A stretch of 63,167 nt of DNA from Candidatus Aminicenantota bacterium (GTDB taxonomy: Bacteria; Acidobacteriota; Aminicenantia; Aminicenantales; CALLJL01): assembly GCA_026416195.1 (NCBI GenBank), contig JAOAFQ010000183.1, positions 1 to 63,167 of the forward strand. Direction: 5' to 3'. Both the position numbers and the translations under genes were made by a program. Under the pieces are notes generated by a model. That model was given only the letters and a program-made list of their open reading frames with translations. It was not told the origin of the DNA and ran no database searches. Shown piece by piece: positions 44,757-55,000 of the stretch; the first letter of the stretch is position 1, and each line of letters starts with the position of its first letter.

Positions 44757-44906
44757 GGCGATGGAAGTAGCGGCGGAGGAAAGTTACCGCCGTTTCAGAT
44801 TCTATTTGTTAATTAATTGGATCGCCTAAAACTTGAGAAAAACCTTGCCTCAAGTTAAACTTCTGAAGAAAAGAAATTAGTATTCAACTCCAAGGAAATT
44901 TGGGAG
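44757..44906 (+). promoter_or_regulatory. Structured 5' leader of the M28 peptidase gene, riboswitch-like
   Basis: Three stems can be drawn. GGCGAT (44757-44762) pairs with ATCGCC (44821-44826) and encloses a hairpin of CGGCGG (44771-44776) with CCGCCG (44787-44792), extendable by two pairs. AACTTGAG (44830-44837) pairs with CTCAAGTT (44849-44856), 8 bp. A final weak hairpin (CTCC 44888-44891 with GGAG 44903-44906) covers the ribosome site GGGAGG of the peptidase gene. No known riboswitch consensus was recognised. Sequence complementarity is seen; folding and function are inference. Confidence 0.45.
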
Positions 44907-44912
44907 GCAAGA

Positions 44913-47042
44913 ATGAGACAGAGACGATTTACCTCCTTTATGACTCACCCTTTTTTCTTTACTTTTATGATTAATTTGATTGTCTTTAACTTTCTCTCTC
45001 TTTGGCCAAATAAAGTTATGTCCACCGAAAAAGACGATCCTGTTCTTCCTTTGAGCATCCTTTATCAATTGAATAATGAAATTTCGGGTGAATTAGCTCA
45101 GGATTATATCAGGGATATAGCTCGCTATCATAGGCTTCAACCTAGCAAAGGTTATAGCCAAGCGGCCCAATGGGTAGCCGAAAAGGCTAAAAAACTTGGT
45201 TTTTCCGAGGTCCAAATAGAAAAATACCCAGCTGATGGAAAAATTTTTTATTTTATGTATCCAACAAGCCCTGCTTGGGAGGTTGAAATGGCTGAGCTGT
45301 GGATCACCCAACCTCAAATGGAAAAATTAACGAGTTTTGCGGAAATCCCAGTCTCAGTGGCTATTAACAGCCGAAACTGCGAGGTTGAGGCGGAGCTTGT
45401 TTATGTAGGTGAAGGGACTTCGGCCCTGGATTATGAAAAAACTGAGGTCAAAGGTAAAATCGTCTTAGCCTCAGGTCCAATTGAGACAGTGGCCAACTTG
45501 GCAGTTGATCGTTTTGGGGCTCTTGGGGTAGTCATCATCAATACGCGTTTTGCCGACGACGAACCCGATAACGTCAGTACCTTACGCTTGAGAACCAAAA
45601 CGCCAACCTTTGGTTTTGGCCTGTCTCATCGGCGAGGCGAAAGCCTAAAAATGAGACTGCTGCGAGGGGAAAAAATTTTTGTTCGAGCCGTGGTCAAAGC
45701 CGAAATAAGGCCTTATTATTATGAAAATGTCATAGCCACCATACCTGGAACTGAGCTTAAAGACGAAGAAATTTTGCTTACTGCTCATCTCTGTCATTAC
45801 AAGCCAGGAGCTAATGATAATGCTTCTGGTTCTGCCTGTCTTTTGGAAATTGGTCGCACCCTTCGCCGGCTGATCGATGAGAAAAAAATAGCTCCTCCTA
45901 AAAGAACAATTCGTTTTCTCTGGGTTCCGGAAATGAGTGGTAGCCTTGCCTGGGTAGCCAATCATCCCGAAATCGTCGCTAAAACAGTTGCTGGAATTAA
46001 CTTAGATATGGTAGGTCAATATCTAAATCAAAATAATTCATGCTTTTTCCTTCATCTAACGCCCCACTCAAAGCCTCATTTTATAAATGATTTATTAATA
46101 AATTTAATTGAATTTTTAGCGGCTAATAATACTCAACCCTTAGGGACCTCATCAGTTTTTCCTGTGTATTCTCTTTCTGGGAGTCGCGACTTGTTTCGTT
46201 ATCGGATTATGCCTTACACTGGCGGAAGCGATCAGGTAATTTTTAATGATAGTCTTATCGGTATTCCCTTTGCCTTTTTCCTTGTTTGGCCCGATCGTTA
46301 TTATCATACAAGTGGCGATCAACCCGAGCGTTGTGATCCAACCCAGCTTAAACGCTCAGCCCTTTTAGCCGCAGCGGCGACACTCTTTTTAAGCGATGAC
46401 TGTCCCCATAAAGCAAGGCGCTTAGCTGGCGAAATGATAGCCCGCAGCCGAATCCGAATTATGGAGGAATTGAAACGAAGCTTTAATCTCTTAAATGGAA
46501 GTGAAAGCAAAGATCTAGCCACCAATTATAAAGAAGCGATTAATTTTATTGAGCAAATCATCAAAAAAGAAGTTGCCGCTCTTGAATCTTTAAAGCAGTA
46601 TTCTTATCGGGACAAAGAAGTTGATCAATTTCTTACTATTTCTATCGATAAACTAAGAAATGAGAAATCTCACTATCTTTCTGAGCTTGAGCAGTTTTAT
46701 CGCCTAATTTGTCAAGCGCGAGGGGTCAAAATTGACAAGGTCACCTTTTCAGCCGAAGAAAAAGCGGCCATGAAAATCATCCCCAAACGTAATCCTGAAC
46801 TGAAGGGCCCAGTTAATCTGGCCTATCTAAGGGAAAAAATCAAGGATAGACCCGACGCTCTAAAATTGCCCATTTTCCAGGAAGACAGCCGTCTTACCTA
46901 TGAAATTTTAAATTTTGTCAATGGCAAAAATAGCCTCCTTGATATTCGTCATGCAGTCAGTGCTGAGTTTAAACCTATTCCCCTCAGCTGGGTTGAGGCC
47001 TATTTAAAGCTACTGGCTGAAGCTAAGATAATTAGTTATTGA
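44913..47042 (+). CDS. Secreted M28 family metallopeptidase with PA domain
   Basis: This 709-residue protein has a hydrophobic signal (10-32). A PA-like domain (about 125-260) is inserted before the catalytic core. Ligand-type residues are His292 (LLTAHLCHY), Asp302 (GANDNASG), Glu340 (WVPEMSGS), Asp365 (INLDMVG) and His465 (YYHTSGD), the M28 dizinc set; the usual EE pair is PE here, as in DUF4910-type proteins. The C-terminal 80 residues (RLTYEILNFVNGKNSLLDIRHAV) look like a winged-helix/PqqD-like domain. Such proteins act as aminopeptidases. GGGAGG precedes the ATG, and the leader appears structured. It stands alone and converges on the third M14 gene. Confidence 0.85.
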   Translation: MRQRRFTSFMTHPFFFTFMINLIVFNFLSLWPNKVMSTEKDDPVLPLSILYQLNNEISGELAQDYIRDIARYHRLQPSKGYSQAAQWVAEKAKKLGFSEVQIEKYPADGKIFYFMYPTSPAWEVEMAELWITQPQMEKLTSFAEIPVSVAINSRNCEVEAELVYVGEGTSALDYEKTEVKGKIVLASGPIETVANLAVDRFGALGVVIINTRFADDEPDNVSTLRLRTKTPTFGFGLSHRRGESLKMRLLRGEKIFVRAVVKAEIRPYYYENVIATIPGTELKDEEILLTAHLCHYKPGANDNASGSACLLEIGRTLRRLIDEKKIAPPKRTIRFLWVPEMSGSLAWVANHPEIVAKTVAGINLDMVGQYLNQNNSCFFLHLTPHSKPHFINDLLINLIEFLAANNTQPLGTSSVFPVYSLSGSRDLFRYRIMPYTGGSDQVIFNDSLIGIPFAFFLVWPDRYYHTSGDQPERCDPTQLKRSALLAAAATLFLSDDCPHKARRLAGEMIARSRIRIMEELKRSFNLLNGSESKDLATNYKEAINFIEQIIKKEVAALESLKQYSYRDKEVDQFLTISIDKLRNEKSHYLSELEQFYRLICQARGVKIDKVTFSAEEKAAMKIIPKRNPELKGPVNLAYLREKIKDRPDALKLPIFQEDSRLTYEILNFVNGKNSLLDIRHAVSAEFKPIPLSWVEAYLKLLAEAKIISY

Positions 47043-47096
47043 AGTTTTTCCTTGCCCTCCCTTAACTTTCAAAAATTAAACAAAAGCTTAGGTCAT

Positions 47097-48821
47097 TTAA
47101 TATAAGCGAAAATATTTAATGATAGGAAAAACAGTCTTTTTTTTGTCGCCTTCCCTTGATTTTAGATAGGAATCGAAAAGGCCCCAACCGACAAAGCCAT
47201 CAGCGGCTTCCGGCTCCAAGCAATAAAAGGCTAAATTAGCTAATGGCTGCTCGAGGGAAACAAGAAAAGAGCCTGGGCTAATCTGACGCTTCTTTATTTG
47301 GACAAAATTTCCTTTAAGAACAGTCATATCATAACCCCAGCGTCTTTCTTTCTCTAAGGAATCAACTATAAACTCTTCGCCGTCGACGATAATTGGCTTA
47401 GAAAGAGAATCTACCTTAATATTATGAAGTCTTAATTTTTCAGCCACCCAGCTAAACTCAGCCGGAATAAGGTAGCCAAGAGGAACCTTGGCTTCTTTTG
47501 TGCCCACTGGTTTAGTCAGATTTTCTACGCCAGAGACAATTTCAGGTTGCCCGAGGGCTTGTGGCTCAACCCCAGCCATCACACTTGTGCCTGGAAGAAG
47601 AAAAGGCCGATTCGAGCGATAGGCTAAAATATCAATTTGTCCCCAGGAGTCATATTTGCCGGCAACGAAATTTTTTAGTTCGCCGCTCGAAGCTTTTTCC
47701 TTAACCAAAAGAACGGTTTCTTCATCTGCTCGACGACAAATTGTCTGCATCTCCAAACCATGCTCATTGGTATATTCAAGAATGGCTGAAATCAAAGCAT
47801 ACTGGGCATAAATTTTGCGTTCAAAATGAACATGACCAGGGGTCTCGGCCAGGATAGACATTCGATTACGCAATCCGTAAGCCGCCGCAATGAATTTCGC
47901 CTCAGTAGTCCACATAGCTAGCTCATGGCTCCAGACTTTTGGTGGCCAACTTTTTTCATCAAAAAGACAATGAGTGAATATTTCAAGGCCGAATTTTTCT
48001 CGCACCGCTTGACGAAGGGCCGGAAACATTACTTCAAAAACATAGCCTCTTGGGCCTGGATGGGCCGTAGGCACGGTAGAAGTGGCATAGCCAATGGCAT
48101 AGCCATGGCTAACCCGGCTCATGGCATGGCCATCATACATTAGAACTGGATCCCAGCGATTAAAAATAGCCCGGTAAAGCCCAGTTACCTCAGGTGTCTC
48201 TATTTTTATCGCGTCCCGGTTGAGATCTAAATTTTGGCTATTAGTTCTTGTCCCAATAAGATGGGGCCAGCCTTCATTTAATCTTAATGCATCGTTCCCG
48301 TCAGGATTAAAATTGGGACAAATAATAATAATTTGATTTTTTAAAAGATCTTTCTTGGAACCAAGAAGAATTTCCCGCATTAAAATGAGCAGGGCTTCTT
48401 TGGCTTCCGCTTCCGGGGGATGAATATTTCCCTGAAGATAAATTACCGGTTTACCTGAAGCTTTAGCCTCCTCAGGTGTAGCTACCCTTGGGTTAGCCAA
48501 AACTACCGCTACCCCAGCTCTTCCCTGAGGGGTCATAAACATGGGAATAATCGTCATTTTGTCACTTCGCCAACGCAATTTGTTAATAAATTCAAGGACT
48601 TCAAGAGAAGAAGAGGTTCGTTCGAAATTAGTTTTCTCAGGAATAGTCAATAATTCCTCAGGCCAATTGCCCCGCCATCCAGCCGGAACTTCATTGCCCC
48701 AATAAATTTTATGGGAAACAGAAGATAAAACCGACGAAAAAGCAAAAGCAATGAGGATAATTGAAGTAATAAAAAATTTTTGGCGCCAGCCGGTCATAAG
48801 CTTTAAAAAAATTACCTTCAT
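47097..48821 (-). CDS. Secreted M14 zinc carboxypeptidase, divergent type
   Basis: This 574-residue protein has a signal peptide (about 17-35). Zinc ligands are His134 and Glu137 (GNIHPPEAEA) and His232 (YDGHAM); the catalytic Glu is Glu326 (ILAETPG). It lacks the Asp-rich calcium loops of the pair at 4857-8866 and has another C-terminal extension (about 360-574) that is beta-rich. It is the last gene in a minus-strand run with the amidohydrolase and ornithine cyclodeaminase genes. It probably trims peptides in the periplasm; substrate unknown. A paralogue in fold, not close in sequence, to the first two. Confidence 0.85.
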   Translation of the reverse strand: MKVIFLKLMTGWRQKFFITSIILIAFAFSSVLSSVSHKIYWGNEVPAGWRGNWPEELLTIPEKTNFERTSSSLEVLEFINKLRWRSDKMTIIPMFMTPQGRAGVAVVLANPRVATPEEAKASGKPVIYLQGNIHPPEAEAKEALLILMREILLGSKKDLLKNQIIIICPNFNPDGNDALRLNEGWPHLIGTRTNSQNLDLNRDAIKIETPEVTGLYRAIFNRWDPVLMYDGHAMSRVSHGYAIGYATSTVPTAHPGPRGYVFEVMFPALRQAVREKFGLEIFTHCLFDEKSWPPKVWSHELAMWTTEAKFIAAAYGLRNRMSILAETPGHVHFERKIYAQYALISAILEYTNEHGLEMQTICRRADEETVLLVKEKASSGELKNFVAGKYDSWGQIDILAYRSNRPFLLPGTSVMAGVEPQALGQPEIVSGVENLTKPVGTKEAKVPLGYLIPAEFSWVAEKLRLHNIKVDSLSKPIIVDGEEFIVDSLEKERRWGYDMTVLKGNFVQIKKRQISPGSFLVSLEQPLANLAFYCLEPEAADGFVGWGLFDSYLKSREGDKKKTVFPIIKYFRLY

Positions 48822-48932
48822 TGGGCCTCCTTATACCTTAAATTCATAAAATTGTTGGTTATCGCTCAAGCATAACTCGAGCGAGACAAATAATCATAAA
48901 AAAAAGTGGTTGTCAAAGATAATTCAGTTTAA

Positions 48933-50675
48933 TTAATCTAATTCTCGATGCACAATCTGCCCGCCAACTATAGTCAGGATAGATCGGGTATGGCGGATTT
49001 CGCTTACTGGAATTTCAAAAATGTTTTGAGAAAGAATTATCAGGTCCGCTAATTTCCCAGGTTCAATTGACCCTCGGAGTTTTTCTTCATTTAGGGCATA
49101 AGCCCCACCCAGAGTATAAGCGTAAATAGCTTCTTCTAAAGTCAATTTTTCCCGAGGAATCCATCCACCGTGAGGTCGGCCCGTCCAGTCTTCTCTAGTC
49201 ACAGCCATCTGAAGACCAGGCCAAGGATTTAGAGTAACGACTGGCCAGTCACTTCCGAACGCTATCTTTCCTCCGGCCTTAAGAACCGACTTCCAAGGAA
49301 AAGCCCGTTGGACTCGCTCAGGGCCAACGTTTTTTATCCAGGCAGACATCCAAATTGGGTCGGGATTTGCATGAAGGGGTTGAAAACTCGCAATAATGCC
49401 AGGGTGGGCAAACCGAGGGAAATCGTCTGCCGCTACGCATTCAACATGCTCAATTTTATGTCGGAGGTTGACTCGACCGCTTTCCTTCAAAGCCTTTTCA
49501 TAGGCCTCTAAGGTTAACTTTATCGCCCGATCACCAACAGCATGGGTCGAAACCTGAATTCCCCGACGAGTTAATTCAGTTACGGCTTTAAGATAATCAT
49601 CAGGTTCCCAGAAAAGTTTTCCTTTGTTCTCCCCCATCCCTTCATAGGGAGTAAGCATAGCTGCAGTGCCGGCATCGATTACCCCATCTAACATTATCTT
49701 TACTCCCCGAACGGCCAGCCAATGGTCATTATATTTAGCTCTTGCGGCCTCATAAGCTTTAAAATCTTTTTCATTGAGCCCAGGATGGCTGATCGGCATA
49801 GTTACGATTAGTCGAAGGGTTAAAGAGCCTGCCTGTCTAATTTGGTTAAAAAGGTCAAGAACTTCAAATTCACCTCCGAGTCCATGAGCACAAGTTACTC
49901 CCCATTTAGCGGCTTCCTTTAAGCCGGTCCGTAAAGCTTCCAATTTCTCTTCTAGGGTAGGTTCAGGAATTAGCCGGCTAACTAGTCGGCTAGCTCCTTC
50001 TAGGAGAACCCCGGTCGGTTCGCCTTTTTCGTCCCGAACAATTTGGCCATCAGGCGGGTCAGGAGTGTTTCTATCAATTTTGGCCATTTTCAAGGCCAAG
50101 CTGTTAACCCAGGTTGTATGGCCATCGGCACAACGCATGATGGCCGGGCGATCCGGAATAACTTCATCCAGATATTTTCGATGAGGCAAGTTCCCCGGAA
50201 AAGCTGAATACATCCAGCCTCGACCTTGAATCCACGTTAATTCAGGATGGTCAAAGACAAACTTTCTAATCCGAGCCTGAATCTCATCTACTGTTCTAGT
50301 GCCGGCTAGGTCAACTCGGTTCAAATTGAGCGAACCACTTAAAAAATGGACGTGACTATCCTGAAGGCCTGGGAGTCCAAGGCGACCACCAGCCTCGATG
50401 ACTTTAGTTTTCGGACCAATATATTTTTTAACTTGCTCATCGGAACCCACAAATATAATCCATTCACCTTTGATAGCTACAGCCTCAGCCCACGGCTGGT
50501 CTGGATTGACAGTATAAATCTTTGCGTCGGTTATCACTAGCTCTGCCAGTCCAAGATTCCGACAACAGGCAGTTTCTAAAATCAGCCAAAGAAACACTAA
50601 TATAAGGGAGCCATTAAAAAACAATTTTGAAAAAGAGGACTGGTTTTTCCTTGAAATGGTTAGTTTGAAAATCAT
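48933..50675 (-). CDS. Amidohydrolase family protein (YtcJ-like)
   Basis: This 580-residue protein has the metallo-dependent amidohydrolase pattern: VITDAKIYTVNPDQPWAEAVAIKG, the metal motif GLQDSHVHFLSG, HTTWVNS, STHAVGDRAI and FGSDWPV, and a final GGAYALNEEKLRGSIEPGKLADL. That is the YtcJ/Amidohydro_3 group, with unknown physiological substrates (N-acyl amides, cyclic ureides or similar). An N-terminal hydrophobic segment (19-38) suggests export or membrane anchoring, unusual but seen in the group. It follows the ornithine cyclodeaminase gene by 37 bases on the same strand, so co-transcription is likely. Confidence 0.87.
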   Translation of the reverse strand: MIFKLTISRKNQSSFSKLFFNGSLILVFLWLILETACCRNLGLAELVITDAKIYTVNPDQPWAEAVAIKGEWIIFVGSDEQVKKYIGPKTKVIEAGGRLGLPGLQDSHVHFLSGSLNLNRVDLAGTRTVDEIQARIRKFVFDHPELTWIQGRGWMYSAFPGNLPHRKYLDEVIPDRPAIMRCADGHTTWVNSLALKMAKIDRNTPDPPDGQIVRDEKGEPTGVLLEGASRLVSRLIPEPTLEEKLEALRTGLKEAAKWGVTCAHGLGGEFEVLDLFNQIRQAGSLTLRLIVTMPISHPGLNEKDFKAYEAARAKYNDHWLAVRGVKIMLDGVIDAGTAAMLTPYEGMGENKGKLFWEPDDYLKAVTELTRRGIQVSTHAVGDRAIKLTLEAYEKALKESGRVNLRHKIEHVECVAADDFPRFAHPGIIASFQPLHANPDPIWMSAWIKNVGPERVQRAFPWKSVLKAGGKIAFGSDWPVVTLNPWPGLQMAVTREDWTGRPHGGWIPREKLTLEEAIYAYTLGGAYALNEEKLRGSIEPGKLADLIILSQNIFEIPVSEIRHTRSILTIVGGQIVHRELD

Positions 50676-50712
50676 TTTTTCTTATGCTTTTTATTAATCA
50701 ATCTAACTTTTT

Positions 50713-51705
50713 TCAAAGCTCAAATTTAGAGCCTAAATTGAGGCGTTCAGCTGTCTCCAGAATTCGGCAAGCAAGGGCTATATCTTGAGCCGCCAATCCG
50801 ACTGTTTTAAAGAAAGTAATTTCTTCAGCTGAAGTTCGTCCTGGCTTTTGTCCAGATGCTACTTCTCCAATTTCAGCTACAATCGCTTTTTCTGTTATCA
50901 TTCCCTCTTTTAAAGGAATGATTAAATCGCCAGCTTCCTCCAGGGCAGCTTCTTTTTGGTCGACAAAAATTTTGGCTCGGGCGACAGTGGCTGAAGGCAC
51001 TTCTCTAACCTGCGGCTTATAAGAGCCAATAGCATTGATATGGACCCCTGGTTTAATGGCCGAATCAGGAAAAACGGGTGTCGACGAGGTCGTGGCCGTG
51101 GAAATAATCTCAGCTCGTTGACAAGCCTCTTCAGGAGAGGAAGCTACTTCCACTTCAATCCCAAATTTTCCACTTATTTCTTCAGCGAAGGTTTGACTTT
51201 TGGCATAATCAGGGTCGTAAAGATAGACCTTGGTGAGAGAGCGGACAGCTCTAATGGCCTCAAGTTGATATCTGGCTTGAAAGCCAGCGCCAAAAATGGC
51301 GGCAATTTTCGCCTCCTTTCGAGCCAATAGGTCGGTAGCTAACCCACAGGCAGCCCCGGTTCTCAAAGCTGTGAGGTGAGCAGCCTCTAACAGAGCTAAA
51401 GGAGCGCCATTTCGGGCATCAAATATTAGCATTAAAGCATAACTATGAGGAAGGCCAAATAGAGGATTTTTCTCATAGAGATTAATAATCTTTAGCCCAA
51501 TTTTCTCTTTTTCTGGATAATAGGCAGGCATAATTAGAGATGTTCCTTGGTGAGACGCAAGATCAAGATGGGTTCGTTCAGGGACAACCACTTTTTTCTG
51601 AGAAACAAGGATAAAAGCTTCTTTCACTGCCTCGATGGCTTCTTTCATAGAAATAGCTTTTGTTACTTCTTCAGCCCCGAGAAGATGAATTTTAAGGCGA
51701 AACAT
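50713..51705 (-). CDS. Ornithine cyclodeaminase/mu-crystallin family protein
   Basis: This 330-residue NAD(P)-dependent protein has the family pattern: AIEAVKEAFILVS, RTHLDLASHQGTSLIMPAYYP, LKIINLYEKNPLFGLPHSY and the Rossmann motif IAAIFGAGFQARYQLEAIRAV. Members act as ornithine cyclodeaminase, alanine or tauropine-type dehydrogenases or imine reductases; the sequence does not decide. The length is normal. It is the first gene of the run with the amidohydrolase and the third M14 peptidase, consistent with amino acid catabolism. Confidence 0.88.
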   Translation of the reverse strand: MFRLKIHLLGAEEVTKAISMKEAIEAVKEAFILVSQKKVVVPERTHLDLASHQGTSLIMPAYYPEKEKIGLKIINLYEKNPLFGLPHSYALMLIFDARNGAPLALLEAAHLTALRTGAACGLATDLLARKEAKIAAIFGAGFQARYQLEAIRAVRSLTKVYLYDPDYAKSQTFAEEISGKFGIEVEVASSPEEACQRAEIISTATTSSTPVFPDSAIKPGVHINAIGSYKPQVREVPSATVARAKIFVDQKEAALEEAGDLIIPLKEGMITEKAIVAEIGEVASGQKPGRTSAEEITFFKTVGLAAQDIALACRILETAERLNLGSKFEL

Positions 51706-52052
51706 GATTCTCCTCTTGCCTCATAGGTTTCCCTTTCGGCCGATCTTCCCATAACCTTTCCCCATCTCTCTAATCATCGGCCTCTTCTGTCTCTTTAAGT
51801 TATCATAAGAGCCAAATAAAAAGCTATCGCCTACAATGATTATTAATTTTCTTTCAGGCGAAAGATAGGGTTTGAATTAAGCTAAAAGTAAAAAAATAAA
51901 AAAAATGTTGACAAAATATCTTTTTTGATTTATGTGATTAATCTTTTATGAAATATACAGTATATAATTATTAAAGGTTTTAGCAAAAAATCAAGAGCTA
52001 AGGAAGAAGCCCTTTATTAAGGGTAAAAAATAGATCTAGAAAGGAGGGAAAG
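51706..52052 (+). other. 347-base divergent region with promoter for the second TonB receptor
   Basis: No gene is visible. It holds TTGACA (51908-51913), a palindrome ATATACAGTATAT (51953-51965) overlapping TATAAT (51963-51968), a weak CCCTT/AAGGG hairpin (52010-52023), and AAGGAGGGAAAG just before GTG 52053. A TCGCCT...AGGCGA complementarity occurs near 51827-51864. Confidence 0.55.
51908..51968 (+). promoter_or_regulatory. Candidate promoter/operator of the second TonB receptor
   Basis: TTGACA (51908-51913) is perfect, but the -10 at the right spacing (TATGTG, 51931-51936) is poor. Downstream, TATAAT (51963-51968) overlaps the perfect palindrome ATATACAGTATAT (51953-51965), a layout suited to repression by a dimeric regulator. 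The two signals may be alternatives. Confidence 0.4.
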
Positions 52053-55000
52053 GTGAAAAAAATTTGGCTGCTTTTCCTATCGCTTGTATTTTTGAGTTCC
52101 TTTTTAGCTGGTCAAGGAACAACTAAAGACACAGGAGCCATTCGCGGATTCGTAAAAGATAATGAAGGTAACCCGCTACCAGGCGTAAGCATTATCATTT
52201 CTGGTCCAGCTATAATGGGCACACGCACGGCAATAACCAATGAGGAAGGTGCTTTCAGAGTTCCTTTGCTTCCCGTTGGTGTTTACTCCATAACCGCTGA
52301 ACTTCAGGGGTTTCAAAAAATTAAGAGAGAAAACGTTGAAGTAACTCTGGGAGGCACAATTACCATAACTATAGAAATGATACCAGCGAAAGTCGAAGAA
52401 GAGGTCGTGGTAACGGCGGCTTCACCAATAGTTGATGTCAAAACCTCGTCGGTGGCTAATGTCTTTAAGTCAGACCTGCTTTTAAATTTACCCATTGGCC
52501 GGGCTTTGGGTAATGTGGTCACTTTAACCCCTGGGGTAGTTAGTGCCGCTAATGTCCGAGGAGGAACCGCGGCCAATACAATTTATCAAGTAGATGGTCT
52601 TTATGCTAATGACCCAGATAATGCCCAGCTCGGAGTTAATGTCGATTTTAACCTTATGGAAGAGGTTAATGTTATCACCGGTGGAATGCCGGCTGAAGTC
52701 GGCATTAGTTCAGGTGGGTTTGTTAATGTCGTGACTAAATCAGGGGGGAATAAATTCTCGGGTCTTTTAGATTTCCGTTACACAGACGACAGTATGTCCA
52801 AACCTGTTATCCCCGAGCCACATCTCCGATCCCTAGGATTAGGCCGACCAACGGTTGACCTTTATAATTATAACATGTCTGGCAGCCTCGGCGGTCCAAT
52901 TATTAAGGATAAGCTCTGGTTTTTTGCCAACGGTCGCTATGGCAAGAGTGAAACACCAAGTGGCTTTGTCAAGTGGACAGCCCCAACAGGGGTGACTTAT
53001 GATGAATTTAATCGCACTGCTTGGAATTGGGGCTCTTTTCTCAAATTAACCTTCCAGCCAACGCAGAATCTTAGGCTAGTTCTTAATGGCAATATCCTAG
53101 AAACTTATAGAAACACCAGAGCCAGCGGTCTTTATATGCCTTTTGATTGCCATTATCATGACGATCCCTGGGGAAATTATAATGGTTTCGGAGCCCTTAC
53201 GTGGATTGTTGATCCTAACACTATTGTTGAATTCCGCGGTGGCTATTTAATTGTGAGCGCTTGGTTAACCTTGGTGAGGTCTGAGCTAGACAATGTAGCC
53301 TATAATTATGATGCTTATACTGGTTATTACTTTGGCACTGGTTATCGTACTAATGAATGGATTGGCCGTCCCTCTAAACAAGCTTCGGTTCATTTGACGC
53401 GCTTCCAGGACAATCTTCTTGGTGGTGACCACGAAATCAAAGCTGGGTTAGAAGTAGTAACGGGTGCTTGTAACTGGTCTTCTTGGAAGAAAAATCCATT
53501 GGGTATAACCTGGTATAATGGAAATCCTTATTACTGGCGTGGCGTTTATGGCTTGAACGAGCCTCATCCCACTTATGGCGATGGCCAAATTCTTCTCTAT
53601 GTTATGGGGCAAACCAGGGAAAACAGCATGGCCAAGTCGGCCAATGTTCGTTACTCAGCTTATTTCCAAGATTCTTGGACCATAAAGCATCGGCTCACCT
53701 TAAATGTGGGACTCCGCTATGACCTCGAGCGTGGTTGGATTCCAGATATTTACAAAGAAAAAAGCGGGGGTATTGCCTATTCAGTGGGTGAAGCTACCTT
53801 AAAAACTCAGTGGGGTTTAAATCCCTATGATGAGTTTAGGCAGGATGGGGTGGATGATTTTATCAAATGGAGCTTGTTCACCCCTCGACTTGGGGCCACT
53901 TTTGATGTTTTTGGCAACGGGAAGACAGCAATCAAATTGCACATTGGTCGATTTTCCAATTGGTTGTATTCATCTTTCTTTGTAAGTTATAACCCAATCC
54001 GATTAAGTTCTTATACCTTTAATTGGTGGGATCTTAATGGCAATAGAATTCCAGACGAAGCTGGCATCGACCGGTATGTGGTGGTAACTACCCGCAGCCC
54101 ACTAGTAATGTTGCGAGATTATTGGAGTCGCTTAGTAGATAAAAACCTTAAAGCCACTTTTGATGACCAGATTACCATTGGCCTTGACCATGAACTCTTT
54201 CCTAATTTTCGACTAGGGCTGAGTTTTCAATATAAACATAAAAAGAACATAGTTGACGATGGACTATATGACTTCAATACCGGTAAAACTTGGTATATGC
54301 CTGGCTCTGAGTTTTGGGTTCCCTTTACCACCACTGTCCCAGCTATTGACCAATTTCCGGCCGCCCAGGTAACTTTGTATTTTCCGACCAAGAATGCCCC
54401 AGAAATGTTACGGCTACTGACCAACATTCCTGAGGCTTATCGAAAATACTGGGGATTTGATATTACTTTTGAGAAACGTTTTTCTCGCGGCTGGCACCTC
54501 GGTGGTTCAGTTACCCTTTCTAAAGTTTGGGGAAATCACCCTGGAGACTACGGAAATATCTTTGGTTACGCAGGCACAGGAAATACAGCTAACTGGGTGG
54601 TTAATTCGGAAGGGCGTTTAGGAGAAGACCGTCCTTTAGTTATTAAGGTTTATGGAACATTTAACTTACCCTATGGTTTTGTAGCTTCCTTCTATTACAA
54701 TCATTACAGTGGCACGCCGTGGCAGCGTACGGCCACCATTTATGTACCTTCGGCCTGGGCTGCAGCCAATAATGTTGATACAGTCAGGGGCGCTTCTTAT
54801 TCTGTCAACGTAGAACCTCAAGGCAGTCGGAGGAACTACACCTTCCAGAACTGTGATGCTCGAATAGACAAAAAATTCAGCCTGTCTCGGTTTGGTTATT
54901 TTGCCTTAATTTTTGAGGTCTATAATCTTTTTGGGACCCACTACGTTAATGTAACTCAGAACCCAGGTGGCACGTGGCGGCCAGTGGATAACAACACCAC

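Larger units (their letters stand above)
44453..44912. other. 460-base divergent region between sulfatase-fold and M28 genes
   Basis: No gene is visible. The left part holds a minus-strand promoter (44537-44565). The right part holds a plus-strand extended -10 (44686-44694) and a structured leader (44705-44906) before the M28 gene. Nothing further recognised between 44566 and 44680 apart from AT-rich sequence. Confidence 0.6.

Noticed and set aside
44771-44792. GAGGAAAG in a hairpin suggested the conserved start of RNase P RNA
   Set aside because: The rest of the RNase P consensus (GTCCGGGC, the ACAGAA element and the long paired arms) is missing and the region is too short.
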